NCBI RefSeq assembly: GCF_023155275.1
Contig: NZ_JALMUV010000007.1
Coordinates: 124,001-188,000, forward strand
Length of the DNA stretch: 64,000 nucleotides
Direction of reading: 5' to 3'
Source of the DNA: Streptomyces rhizoryzae
GTDB lineage: Bacteria > Actinomycetota > Actinomycetes > Streptomycetales > Streptomycetaceae
Part shown: positions 1 through 8,599 of the stretch, one piece after another
How positions within the stretch are numbered: the first letter of the stretch is position 1
Layout of the letters: each line of letters begins with the position of its first letter
Notes under the pieces: model-generated
The model's database searches: none
What the model was told of the DNA's origin: nothing
Seen by the model: the letters and a program-made list of their open reading frames with translations, nothing else
Program-made: the position numbers and the translations under genes

Positions 1-2
1 CT

Positions 3-1295
3 GTGTCCGTACAAGAAACATCTCTCGCTACTCCTGTACGTCCGGATGTACGGCGGCTGGGCATCGGCAGCGGTACCGCGCTGTGCGCCGGTGCCGTCCT
101 CGGTCCGGGGGTGCTGACGCTGCCGTCGCTGGCCGCCGCGGCGGCCGGTCCGGCCTCCCTGCTGGCCTGGGTGCTGCTGCTGGCGCTGTGCGTCCCGGTG
201 GCCGCCTCGTTCGCGGCGCTGGGCGCGCGCTACCCCGACGGCGGGGGCGTCGCCACGTATGTGCACCGGGCGATCGGGCCGCGCGCCGCGGCGGTGGTCG
301 GCTGGTGGTTCTACGGTGCGGTGCCGCTCGGGGTGGTCTCGGCCGCCTGGATCGGCGGCACGTACGTGGCCGGTGCGGCCGGCTGGGGCGACGGCGGGGC
401 GGCCGCGGTCGGCGCGGTGGTGCTCGCCGGGTCGCTGGCCTCCAACGCGGTCGGGCTGCGGATGTCGGGCCGGGTGCAGCTGCTGCTCGGCGGGTTGCTG
501 GCGGCGGTGCTGCTGTGCGCGGTGCTGGCCGCCGCGCCGCGGGTGTCGGCGGCGAACTTCACGCCCTTCCTGCCCCATGGCTGGGCGTCGGTGGGGTCCG
601 CGGCGTCGGTGCTGTTCTTCGCGTTCGCCGGGTGGGAGGCGGCCAGTCACCTGTCCGGGGAGTTCGCCGATCCGGCGCGGGACCTGCCGCGGGTGACCCG
701 CCGCACCCTCGCCGTGATCACCGTGCTGTACCTGGGTCTGGCGGTGGCCACCATCGGGGCGCTGGGCCCGGCCGCCGCGCGCACCGGCACCCCGCTGACC
801 GCACTGCTCGCGCAGAGCGTGGGCACCGCCGCCCGCCCGGTGGCGGCCGCGGCCGCGCTGTTCCTGACCTTCGGGGCGGTCAACTCCTATCTGGCCGGGG
901 CCTCCCGGCTCGGTGCGGCCCTGGGCCGGGACGGGGCGGCGCCGCGCTGGCTGGCCAAGGGCGGCGGGCCGGGCGAGGTGCCGCGGCGGTCGCTGGCGGT
1001 GCTGGGCGTCGTGGCGGTCCTGCTGGCGGTGCCGGCTGCGGCCGGCGCGGCCGACCTGGACCTGCTGATGCGGGCCACCGCCACCTGCCTGGCCGCGGTG
1101 ACCCTGGCCGGGCTGGCCGCCGCGCTGGTGCTGCTGGAGCGCCGCACCCCGCTGTGGTACGGCGCGCTGGCCAGTGCGGTGCTGACGGCCGGGGTGCTCG
1201 CCTTCTCGGGGTGGCTGCTGCTGATCCCGGTGGTGCTGGCCGCGGCGTCCACCGCGTTCCTGACGCTGCGCCGGACGGGCCGGGGCGGCCGCTGA
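3..1295 (+). CDS. APC-superfamily amino acid permease (YjeH-like)
   Basis: This is a 430-residue protein made almost entirely of hydrophobic helices, about 12 by eye, so it is an integral membrane transporter. The N-terminus carries the glycine-rich first helix typical of the APC superfamily (GAVLGPGVLTLP). The length and the helix-1 pattern fit the YjeH-type methionine/branched-chain amino acid exporters, but substrate and direction cannot be read from sequence. The GTG at position 3 is the first possible start in the window. Upstream sequence is missing, so a slightly longer protein cannot be excluded. It converges on the lipase gene with a short GC-rich gap. Confidence 0.8.
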   Translation: MSVQETSLATPVRPDVRRLGIGSGTALCAGAVLGPGVLTLPSLAAAAAGPASLLAWVLLLALCVPVAASFAALGARYPDGGGVATYVHRAIGPRAAAVVGWWFYGAVPLGVVSAAWIGGTYVAGAAGWGDGGAAAVGAVVLAGSLASNAVGLRMSGRVQLLLGGLLAAVLLCAVLAAAPRVSAANFTPFLPHGWASVGSAASVLFFAFAGWEAASHLSGEFADPARDLPRVTRRTLAVITVLYLGLAVATIGALGPAAARTGTPLTALLAQSVGTAARPVAAAAALFLTFGAVNSYLAGASRLGAALGRDGAAPRWLAKGGGPGEVPRRSLAVLGVVAVLLAVPAAAGAADLDLLMRATATCLAAVTLAGLAAALVLLERRTPLWYGALASAVLTAGVLAFSGWLLLIPVVLAAASTAFLTLRRTGRGGR

Positions 1296-1351
1296 ACCCC
1301 GCCGCCCCGGCCCGGGGCCCGGCCCGCGCGCCGACCGCGGGCCGGGCGGGC

Positions 1352-2209
1352 TCACCTCACGGCGGAGGCGCAGGTGGTCGGGGTGGCGTGGGCCGGGTCG
1401 AGGGCGTTGGCCGTCTCGTGGAAGGCGATCCGGTCGGTGGTCCCGATGGCCACGTGCTCGGAGAGGTCGGCCGGGCACAGGTCCTGGAGCAGGACGTTGC
1501 GGACGCCGGGGCCGCTGAGGTAGCCCGAGGTGGAGGGCGTGACGACCTCGTCGTACCGGGTGGCGATGACGGTGTAGCGGACGCCGGGGACGGTGTCGCC
1601 GCCGGCGTTGAGGCGGGTCAGCAGCGCGGAGCCGGCGGCCTGGTCGGTCAGGCCCGGGGTGTTCTTGTCGAGGTACCGCTTGGCGCCGGGGAAGAGGTCC
1701 AGCAGCCGGGTCAGGCCGTTGAGGGTGGTGCCGTGGTTGTCGGGGGCCAGCCCGATCAGGCTGTGCACCTTCTCCGCGCCGCCGTGGAACTTCAGGTACA
1801 CCCGCGGCATCATGCCGCCCTGCGAGTGCCCGACGAGGTCGACCTGGGCGGCGCCGGTCGCGGACCGCACCCGCTCGACGTAGCCGGCGAGTTGCCGCGC
1901 CGAGTCGTCGACGGGCCCGAGCCCGTGGAAGACCGGGACGCCGGGCAGTTGGCCGTAGTCCAGGGAGAAGACGCAGTAGCCGCGGGCGACCAGGTAGGGC
2001 GCCAGGCCGAGCCAGTTGTCGACGGCGTTGCCGAACGTGCCGTGGACCAGGACGACCGGCCGCGGGTGGGCGGCGGAGGGCTTGCAGGAGAAGTCGTTCC
2101 AGCCGCTGGTGACGGTGGGGGACGCCGCCGCGGGGGTGGCCGTGGTGAGACCCAGCGCCAGGGCGACCGCCGGGAGGAGGGCGCGCAGTCTCGGCCGACG
2201 CAGTTTCAT
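1352..2209 (-). CDS. secreted triacylglycerol lipase/esterase, alpha/beta-hydrolase
   Basis: This is a 285-residue exported hydrolase. Residues 1-30 form a signal peptide: a basic RRPRLR start, a hydrophobic core, and cleavage near ATPAAAS. The nucleophile elbow is GHSQGG with Ser129. The oxyanion-hole HGT lies at about 56-58, a candidate acid Asp is in RYDEVV, and the His is in SEHVAIG near the C-terminus. This layout matches the lipase class 2 family common in Streptomyces. The ATG has a good Shine-Dalgarno (AAGGAG, 6 nt upstream). A 16-nt perfect palindrome lies about 55-70 nt upstream of the start and may control it. Confidence 0.88.
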   Translation of the reverse strand: MKLRRPRLRALLPAVALALGLTTATPAAASPTVTSGWNDFSCKPSAAHPRPVVLVHGTFGNAVDNWLGLAPYLVARGYCVFSLDYGQLPGVPVFHGLGPVDDSARQLAGYVERVRSATGAAQVDLVGHSQGGMMPRVYLKFHGGAEKVHSLIGLAPDNHGTTLNGLTRLLDLFPGAKRYLDKNTPGLTDQAAGSALLTRLNAGGDTVPGVRYTVIATRYDEVVTPSTSGYLSGPGVRNVLLQDLCPADLSEHVAIGTTDRIAFHETANALDPAHATPTTCASAVR

Positions 2210-2603
2210 ACGGTGCTCCTTGCGGGGGTGAGGGGACCGAAGTACTCGGTGAGCCGTTCACCTGCGATCCGGATCGCAAGGGCCAACGTGTGACTGACAG
2301 GTAAGTTACGGCCGGGTAAGCGAGGCGTACCAGTGGCGTGACGGTGAAGGAAACCGCACCGGATCCACGCCGCACGCACGGGTGCGCAATGCCGGTTGCG
2401 TGCGGCGGGAACGGTGGGGCGGACGGCCGCCCGCGACCGCCGTCATACCCTGCCGCAACTGCACCGCTTCAGCCGGCAGTGGGGAGTCCCCACGTGAGCG
2501 ATCAGCATCCTGCCCCGAAGACCGCGCGGAAGCCCTTCCGCTACGTCATCGTGTGCGCGGCCGGCGACGTCGGCAAGCGGCAGGCGGCCCGGCCTCCGGG
2601 CGC
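2210..2603. other. intergenic region with palindromes and a doubtful short ORF
   Basis: This stretch between the lipase start and the imuB-like stop holds the lipase promoter region. It also has a second perfect palindrome, GTGGGGAGTCCCCAC at 2479-2493, directly abutting a GTG at 2494. From that GTG a plus-strand frame reads a plausible beginning (about 36 residues with KPFRYVIVCAAGD), then runs antisense into the imuB-like gene until 2871. I do not call it as a gene because most of the frame is antisense shadow. Confidence 0.4.
2263..2278. promoter_or_regulatory. 16-nt perfect palindrome upstream of lipase
   Basis: TGCGATCCGGATCGCA is a perfect inverted repeat about 55 nt upstream of the lipase ATG, so it sits in or near the promoter. 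It has no transcript-terminator character (no spacer loop), which favours a protein-binding operator. The regulator is unknown. Confidence 0.45.
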
Positions 2604-3716
2604 CTACGACCGGGGGCGGCCCGGCGGGTCCGGCAGGGGCTTCCCCAGCGGCCCCGCGGCCGGGCCGAGGGCCGCCGCGGGGCGGACCGCTGCGGTGCCG
2701 AAGCGGGCCCGGGCGCGGTCCACGGCGGCCTCGACGCGGTGCGCCCGGTCGTCGGCGGGGTCGAAGGACAGCTGGCGGGCGGCGTGTTCGGCACGGCACA
2801 GGTCCTCGGCCCGCAGCGCCACCGCCCGCACCCGGGCCCGCTGGAGGCCGAGCGCGGTGTGCAGGGCGTAGGCGGCCGCGGTGAGCGCGGGGCCGTGCGC
2901 GGTCGGCGCGTCCAGCCGCCGGGTGCGGGTGGTGGTGGAGCGGTCGGCGTAGCGGACGGTGAGGGTCAGCGCGCGGGCGGCCTGTCCGCTCGCGCGCAGC
3001 CGGGCGCCGAGTTCGTCGGCGAGCGAGAGCAGGGCCCGGCGGCGCCGGTCCGGGTCCAGTTCGTCGTGGCCGAAGCGGTGTTCGGCGGCGATCGAGCGGG
3101 CGGCGGCGTTGGGGATGACGGGGGTGGGGTCGATGCCGCGGGCCCGTTCGGAGACCGCCCGGCCGGCCTTCGCGCCGAGGATCCGCTGGAGCGTGGCGGG
3201 CGGGGTGGCGGCGATCCGGCCGATGCTGTCGAGCCCGTAGGCGGACAGCGCGCGGGCGGCCGCGGGCCCGACGCCGTACAGCGCGGAGGCCGGGCGGCGG
3301 TCGAGGAAGGCGGCGGCCGCGCGGGGGTCGGCGGGCACCGCGCGGATCCCGCCGGGCGGGGCGTCCTGGGCCGCGATCCGGGCCAGCTGCGGGTTGCCGC
3401 CGACGCCGATGGTGCAGCTCACGCCGTGCCAGGCCAGGGCGCGCAGCCGGATCAGTGCGGCGATGCCCGCCGCGTCCCGGCCGAAGTAGCGCAGCGCGCC
3501 GCGGACGTCGGCGAGCGCGGCGTCCGGCGGCAGCGCCTGGACCACCGGGGTGAACTGGCCGAGCAGGGCGAGGAGTTGCTCGTACTGCCGGGCGCTGACG
3601 GGCTCACCGGCGGCGGTCCTGAAGCGGAGATGCAGGGTGGCGGGCGCCGTGGTGGGTGGGCGCCGGGCGCCGGGCGGGGGCGGCGGCGTGGCGGGGGGCT
3701 TCGGGGCGGCGTTCAT
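2604..3716 (-). CDS. Y-family DNA polymerase-like protein, catalytically degenerate (ImuB-like)
   Basis: This 370-residue protein has the Y-family palm/finger/thumb order, including a helix-hairpin-helix-like GVGPAAARALSAYG. The N-terminal DxDxFFAxVE motif of active DinB/Pol IV is absent. The second acidic motif, normally SIDE, reads PPDAALAD, so the catalytic Glu is lost. This resembles mycobacterial ImuB, a non-catalytic partner of DnaE2. The start is set by an ATGA overlap with dnaE2: ATG 3716-3714 and the dnaE2 TGA 3715-3713. Translational coupling and the SOS box upstream of dnaE2 support a role in mutagenic repair. No imuA gene is nearby. Naming it imuB is inference. Confidence 0.75.
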   Translation of the reverse strand: MNAAPKPPATPPPPPGARRPPTTAPATLHLRFRTAAGEPVSARQYEQLLALLGQFTPVVQALPPDAALADVRGALRYFGRDAAGIAALIRLRALAWHGVSCTIGVGGNPQLARIAAQDAPPGGIRAVPADPRAAAAFLDRRPASALYGVGPAAARALSAYGLDSIGRIAATPPATLQRILGAKAGRAVSERARGIDPTPVIPNAAARSIAAEHRFGHDELDPDRRRRALLSLADELGARLRASGQAARALTLTVRYADRSTTTRTRRLDAPTAHGPALTAAAYALHTALGLQRARVRAVALRAEDLCRAEHAARQLSFDPADDRAHRVEAAVDRARARFGTAAVRPAAALGPAAGPLGKPLPDPPGRPRS

Positions 3717-6700
3717 CGTCCGGCGCTCCCGGGGCTGGCGTGCCACAGCTTGCGGCCGGTGGCGGCGCTCTCACCGGGCGGGCGGAGGTCCGCCCAGGGG
3801 TGCAGGGCGTAGCCGGTCTCCAGGCGGAGGGTGCGGCCGGGGGCGGTGGCCGGGGCGGGCTCGCCGGGCGCCGGGGCGGGCTGCTCCGGCTCGTCCGCGG
3901 GCGTCCGTCCCGGGCCGGCGGCGAGCCGGGCGGTGACCGCCTCCAGGCCGCCCTCCGCGCGGAGTTCGGCCAGTTCGGCGAGGTTCCAGGCGGCGTCGCC
4001 GACCACGCTGAGGCTGCGCGGGCCGCGCCGCTGGACGGTGCCGCGCACCAGCAGCAGCCAGGAGTGGAAGACGGTGTGCGCGCAGGTCTCGTGGCTGTCG
4101 TCGAAGAAGGCGCAGTCCACCAGGCCGGTGCTGTCGTCGAGGGTGGTGAAGATGACCCGGCGGCCGGAGCGGACCGGCGGGGTCTGGGTGGCCGCCTTGG
4201 CGCCGGCGACCAGCACCGTCTCACCGTGCCGGACGTCCCGGAGCCGCCGGGCCGGTACCGCGCCCAGTTCGGTGAGGAACTCCCGGTGGTCGGCCATCAG
4301 ATGGCGGGAGGCGTCCATGCCGAGGACGCCCAGTTCGGCGCTGAGCCGCTCCACGTCGGTCAGGTCGGGCAGTCCGGCCGGCGCGACCGGTGCGGCCGCC
4401 GCCTCCTGTGGCGTGTGCAGCGCCAGTTGCCCGTCGGGGGCGGCCTTGCCGCGGTGGTGGAGTTCGGCGACGTGCAGCAGCAGGTCCCGGCGGTTGGCGC
4501 CGAAGGCGTCCAGCGCGCCGACCCGGGCCAGGCGTTCGGCCACCGGGCGGCCCGGCCGGGCCCGCTGCCAGAGGTCCTGGAGCGAGCGGTAGGGCTGCCC
4601 GTCGGCGATCCGCCGGGCCTCGGCCTTGCTGATGCCGTGCACGTCGGAGAGGGCCAGCCGCAGCCCCCAGGTGTCCGGCGCGCCCTCCCGACCGGACACC
4701 AGTTCGATCCGGTGGGTGACGCCCGACCGGTTCACGTCCAGGGGCAGCACCGGCACCCCGCGCCGCCGGGCGTCCGCGAGCAGCAGCCGCTTGGGGTACA
4801 TCCCCGGGTCGTGGGTGAGCAGCCCGGCGTAGAAGGCCGCCGGGTGGTGCGCCTTGAGCCAGGCGGACTGGTAGGTGGGCACCGCGAACGCCACGGCGTG
4901 CGCCTTGCAGAAGCCGTACGAACCGAACGCCTCGACGATCTCCCAGGTGTGCGCGACGACCCCGGGGGCGTAGCCGCGCAGCCCGGCCCGCCGGGTGAAC
5001 CACGCGCGCACCTCCTCTTGCGCCGCCGCGTCGGACAGCGCCCGCCGCTTCTCGTCCGCCTCGTCCCGCCGGCATCCGGTCATGATCCGCAGGATCTCGA
5101 TGACCTGCTCGTGGAAGACCACCACCCCGTAGGTCTCGCGCAGCGTGTCCGCCAGGTCGGGGTGCGGGTAGCGGGGCGCCCGGCGGCCGTGCCGGGCCTC
5201 GATGAACGGCCGCACCATGTCGGCGGCGACCGGGCCGGGCCGGAACAGCGAGATGTCCACGACCAGGTCGTGGAAGGTGGCGGGCTGGAGCCGGCCGACC
5301 AGGTCGCGCTGGCCGGGCGACTCGATCTGGAAGCAGCCCAGCGTCTCGGCCGAGCGGATCAGGCCGTAGGTGGCCACGTCGCCGGGCGGCACCTGCGCGG
5401 GGTCGTCCAGGTCCAGGCGGACGCCGGTGGCCCGGTGGACCTCGGCGACCGCGTGCGCCATCGCGGACTGCATCCGCACGCCCAGCACGTCGAGTTTGAG
5501 CAGCCCCAGGTCCTCCACGTCGTCCTTGTCGAACTGGGACATCGCGAAGCCCTCGCCGCTGGTGGGCACCACGGGGGTGCGGTCCAGCAGCGTGGCGTCG
5601 GAGAGCAGCACCCCGCACGGGTGCATGGCGGTGCCGCGGGGCAGCGCGTCCAGCGCCTCGACCAGCTCCCAGAGCCGCTCCCCGGCACCCTCCCGGACCC
5701 CGCGCAGCTCCGGCAGTTCGGCCAGCGCGGCGCGCGCGTCCCGGGCGCGGATGTGCGGGAACGCCTTGGCGAGCCGGTCCACCCGCGCCGGGTCCATGCC
5801 GAGCGCGGCGCCCACGTCCCGTACGGCGTGCCGGACGCGGTAGGTCTCGGGCATCGCGACGGTCGCCACCCGCTCGGCGCCGAACCGGTCGAAGATCGCG
5901 CGGTAGACCTCCAGCCGGCGGGCCGACTCCACGTCGATGTCGATGTCCGGCAGCGCGGCCCGCCGCTCGGACAGGAACCGCTCCATCAGCAGCCCGTGCT
6001 CGACCGGGTCGGCGTGCGCGATGCCCAGCAGGTGGTTGACCAGGGAGCCGGCGCCGGACCCCCGGGCGGCCACCCGGATGCCCATCCCCCGTATGTCGTC
6101 CACCACCTGGGCGACCGTCAGGAAGTAGGAGGGGTAGCCGAGCCGCTCGATGGTGCGCAGTTCGTCGTGGAGCCGGGCCCAGCGGGTGCGGTCGCGGTCG
6201 TAGCCGCGCAGCACCATCGCGGCGGCGCAGCGGGAGCGCAGGACCCGGGCGGCGGTGCGGTGCCGGGCGCCGACCAGGGCCGGTTCGGGGAAGTGGATCC
6301 GGCCGAGCCCGAGGTCGCCGCGCGGGTCCACCCGGCACTCCCCGGCGGTCTCCTCGGTCATGGCGAGCAGCCGGTGGGCCAGATCGCGGCGGAAGCCGGC
6401 CGCCTCGGCGATCCGCTCGGCGGCGGCGGCCATCGCGGCGGCGTCCTTGAGCCAGCGCTCGCCGCTGTCCCAGGTCTCGGGGCGGTGCCGGTCGACGGGG
6501 ACCAGGCGGCGGGCGGAGTCCAGGACGTCGGCGACCGGGCCCTGGCCGGGGTCGGCGTAGCGCACCGCGTTGGTCAGCACGGCGCGGACGCCCTGGTCGA
6601 CGGCGAAGCCGAGGGTGCGGGCGGCCAGCCGCAGGGAGCCGGGGCCGCCGCCGGGGCGCCCGTGGTCGACGGCCTCCAGGCGCAGCGCGTCGCCGTACAG

Positions 6701-7222
6701 CTCGCGCCAGGGGGCCAGGAGCCGGGCGGCGTGGTCCGGGTGGCCGGCCGCCAGTGCCCGGCCGACGTCGGAGTCGGGTCCGAGCAGCACGGTCAGGCCG
6801 CCGGGTGCGGCCTCCAGGGCCGTGCGGGGCAGGACGGGCCGCCGGTCGCGGGCGGCGTGGGCGGCCGAGACCAGCCGGCACAGGGCGGCCCAGCCGGCCG
6901 CGCCGTCGCGGGCGAGGAAGACCGCGCGGGCGGCGGACTCGTCGACGAAGGCGCCGCCGCGCACCGGGGTGCGGGGGCGGGGGGCGGGGTGGGGTGCCGG
7001 TTCCCCGTCGGCCACGGCCAGTTCGGCGCCGAACAGCGGGCGGACCCCGGCCGCGACGGCGGCCTTGGCGAAGCGGACGGCGCCGGCGAGGCCGTCCCGG
7101 TCGGTCAGGGCGAGGGCGTCCAGCCCCCGTTCGGCGGCGCGCTCGGCGAGCCGCTCCGGGTGGGAGGCGCCGTAGCGCAGCGAGAAGCCGGAAGCGGTGT
7201 GCAGATGCGTGAACCCGGGCAT
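3713..7222 (-). CDS. dnaE2: error-prone DNA polymerase III alpha subunit DnaE2
   Basis: This is a 1169-residue C-family polymerase. It begins with a PHP domain (FTHLHTASGFSL) and carries the catalytic aspartates in PDIDID (about residues 425-430). A helix-hairpin-helix and an OB-fold region follow near the C-terminus. DnaE2 performs damage-induced mutagenic synthesis in actinobacteria. I chose the ATG at 7222 because AGGAGG lies 5 nt upstream. A GTG five codons earlier is possible. The gene is followed with ATGA overlap by the degenerate Y-family protein. A LexA-type box lies about 78 nt upstream of the start. Confidence 0.92.
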   Translation of the reverse strand: MPGFTHLHTASGFSLRYGASHPERLAERAAERGLDALALTDRDGLAGAVRFAKAAVAAGVRPLFGAELAVADGEPAPHPAPRPRTPVRGGAFVDESAARAVFLARDGAAGWAALCRLVSAAHAARDRRPVLPRTALEAAPGGLTVLLGPDSDVGRALAAGHPDHAARLLAPWRELYGDALRLEAVDHGRPGGGPGSLRLAARTLGFAVDQGVRAVLTNAVRYADPGQGPVADVLDSARRLVPVDRHRPETWDSGERWLKDAAAMAAAAERIAEAAGFRRDLAHRLLAMTEETAGECRVDPRGDLGLGRIHFPEPALVGARHRTAARVLRSRCAAAMVLRGYDRDRTRWARLHDELRTIERLGYPSYFLTVAQVVDDIRGMGIRVAARGSGAGSLVNHLLGIAHADPVEHGLLMERFLSERRAALPDIDIDVESARRLEVYRAIFDRFGAERVATVAMPETYRVRHAVRDVGAALGMDPARVDRLAKAFPHIRARDARAALAELPELRGVREGAGERLWELVEALDALPRGTAMHPCGVLLSDATLLDRTPVVPTSGEGFAMSQFDKDDVEDLGLLKLDVLGVRMQSAMAHAVAEVHRATGVRLDLDDPAQVPPGDVATYGLIRSAETLGCFQIESPGQRDLVGRLQPATFHDLVVDISLFRPGPVAADMVRPFIEARHGRRAPRYPHPDLADTLRETYGVVVFHEQVIEILRIMTGCRRDEADEKRRALSDAAAQEEVRAWFTRRAGLRGYAPGVVAHTWEIVEAFGSYGFCKAHAVAFAVPTYQSAWLKAHHPAAFYAGLLTHDPGMYPKRLLLADARRRGVPVLPLDVNRSGVTHRIELVSGREGAPDTWGLRLALSDVHGISKAEARRIADGQPYRSLQDLWQRARPGRPVAERLARVGALDAFGANRRDLLLHVAELHHRGKAAPDGQLALHTPQEAAAAPVAPAGLPDLTDVERLSAELGVLGMDASRHLMADHREFLTELGAVPARRLRDVRHGETVLVAGAKAATQTPPVRSGRRVIFTTLDDSTGLVDCAFFDDSHETCAHTVFHSWLLLVRGTVQRRGPRSLSVVGDAAWNLAELAELRAEGGLEAVTARLAAGPGRTPADEPEQPAPAPGEPAPATAPGRTLRLETGYALHPWADLRPPGESAATGRKLWHASPGSAGR

Positions 7223-7299
7223 CCGCACCTCCTGCACCTCATACGCCCCCCGGCTCTCTTCATGACCCTTGTGTCACTTCCTCCACCATAACGCTTTCT

Positions 7300-7315
7300 T
7301 CGAACATCCGTACGA
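7300..7315. promoter_or_regulatory. LexA/SOS box upstream of dnaE2
   Basis: TCGAACATCCGTACGA matches the actinobacterial SOS consensus TCGAAC-N4-GTTCGA at 11 of 12 defined positions (A instead of T at 7312). It is placed in the promoter region of the dnaE2 operon, which is LexA-controlled in mycobacteria. Confidence 0.75.
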
Positions 7316-7441
7316 ACACGCGCCAGGGCCCCCCGCCAGGGCGGATAAACAGCCTCAAAGGGATATAAATCCCATGGAACCAAGGGACTCCCCCGGCGGA
7401 CGACCTCACCGGATCCGCCGGGGCCCGGAACGGAGCAGCGC

Positions 7442-8500
7442 ATGGCCACGACGGACGACGGGACCCGGCTGAGCTTCGCCGAGGAGGTGCGGAGCGCGGT
7501 GACGCCCCGGGCGGCCCTCCTGGTGACCGGGGTGCTGGGCCTGATGGTCGCGTTCATCACGTCGTACACCGGGGCCTTCCACCACCCGAAACCGGACCGG
7601 GTGCCGCTCGACGTGGTCGCCCCCGCCCAGCTCCGCGGCGGGCTGGTGGCCAAGCTGGACCGGCTGCCGGGGGCGCCGCTGGACCCGCGCCCGGCGGGGT
7701 CCGAACGGGAGGCGCGGCGCCGGATCGCGGACCGGGAGACCGACGCCGCGCTGCTCGTCGACCCGCGCGGCCGCACCGACCGGCTGCTGGTCGCCGGCGG
7801 CGGCGGTGCCTCACTGGCGCAGGCGGTCGAACTCGTGGTGACCGCGGCCGAGAAGGAGCAGCAGCGGACCGTCCGCACCGAGGACGTGGTCCCCGCCGGC
7901 GCCGGCGACAGCCGCAGCCTGTCGTCGTTCTACCTGGTGGTGGGGTGGTGCGTGGGCGGCTACCTGTGCGCGGCGATCCTGGCGATCAGCGCCGGGGCGC
8001 GGCCGGCCAACCGGCAGCGGGCGATGATCCGGCTGGCCGCGCTGGCGGTCTACGCGATCGCCGCGGGGCTGGCCGGGGCGATCGTGGTCGGCCCGGTCCT
8101 CGGCGCACTGCCCGGCAGCCTCTTCGGACTGTGGGGGCTGGGCGCGCTGACCGTCTTCGCGGTGGGCGCGACCACGCTGGCGTTCCAGGGGCTGCTGGGG
8201 ATCATCGGCATCGGCCTGGCGATCCTGGTGATCGTGGTGTTCGGCAACCCCAGTGCGGGCGGCGCCTACCCGTATCCGCTGCTGCCGCCGTTCTGGCGGG
8301 CGATCGGTCCGGCGCTGCCGCCGGGCGCCGGCACCTGGGCGGCGCGCTCGATCGCGTACTTCCGGGGCCAGGCGCTGACCGGGCCGCTGCTGGTGCTCTC
8401 GGCCTGGGCGGTGGGCGGGGCGCTGGTCACCCTGGTGCTGGCGTCGCTGGGCCGGGGCCTGGGCGAGCGGCCGGCCGCCGCGGAGCGGCCGGGGGCCTGA
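7442..8500 (+). CDS. membrane protein of ABC-2/DUF3533-like type
   Basis: This is a 352-residue protein with one N-terminal membrane helix (about 28-46), an extracytoplasmic region of about 120 residues, and then a block of about five membrane helices from about residue 160. That one-plus-five layout is seen in ABC-2-type permeases and the DUF3533/YhgE-Pip group of export-related membrane proteins. No ATPase partner is adjacent. The start has GGAG 6 nt upstream. It is divergent from dnaE2 and shares the intergenic region with the SOS box, but nothing shows that it is SOS-controlled. Confidence 0.6.
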   Translation: MATTDDGTRLSFAEEVRSAVTPRAALLVTGVLGLMVAFITSYTGAFHHPKPDRVPLDVVAPAQLRGGLVAKLDRLPGAPLDPRPAGSEREARRRIADRETDAALLVDPRGRTDRLLVAGGGGASLAQAVELVVTAAEKEQQRTVRTEDVVPAGAGDSRSLSSFYLVVGWCVGGYLCAAILAISAGARPANRQRAMIRLAALAVYAIAAGLAGAIVVGPVLGALPGSLFGLWGLGALTVFAVGATTLAFQGLLGIIGIGLAILVIVVFGNPSAGGAYPYPLLPPFWRAIGPALPPGAGTWAARSIAYFRGQALTGPLLVLSAWAVGGALVTLVLASLGRGLGERPAAAERPGA

Positions 8501-8523
8501 GACCCGCACCGGCGGCCGCCACG

Positions 8524-8577
8524 ACGGCGCCCCGGGTCTGCCGCGCCCCTCCCGACGCGGCAGACCCGGGGCGCCGT
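8524..8577. terminator. bidirectional hairpin terminator
   Basis: A perfect 22-bp inverted repeat (8524-8545 with 8556-8577, 10-nt loop) lies between the converging membrane-protein and SDR genes. There is no long T tract, as is usual in Streptomyces. Confidence 0.85.
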
Positions 8578-8599
8578 TCCGCACCGGCCCCGCGGCCGG

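Noticed and set aside
3656-7291. 1211-codon plus-strand open frame
   Set aside because: It is the antisense shadow of dnaE2; its translation is low-complexity Gly/Arg/Val without any domain.
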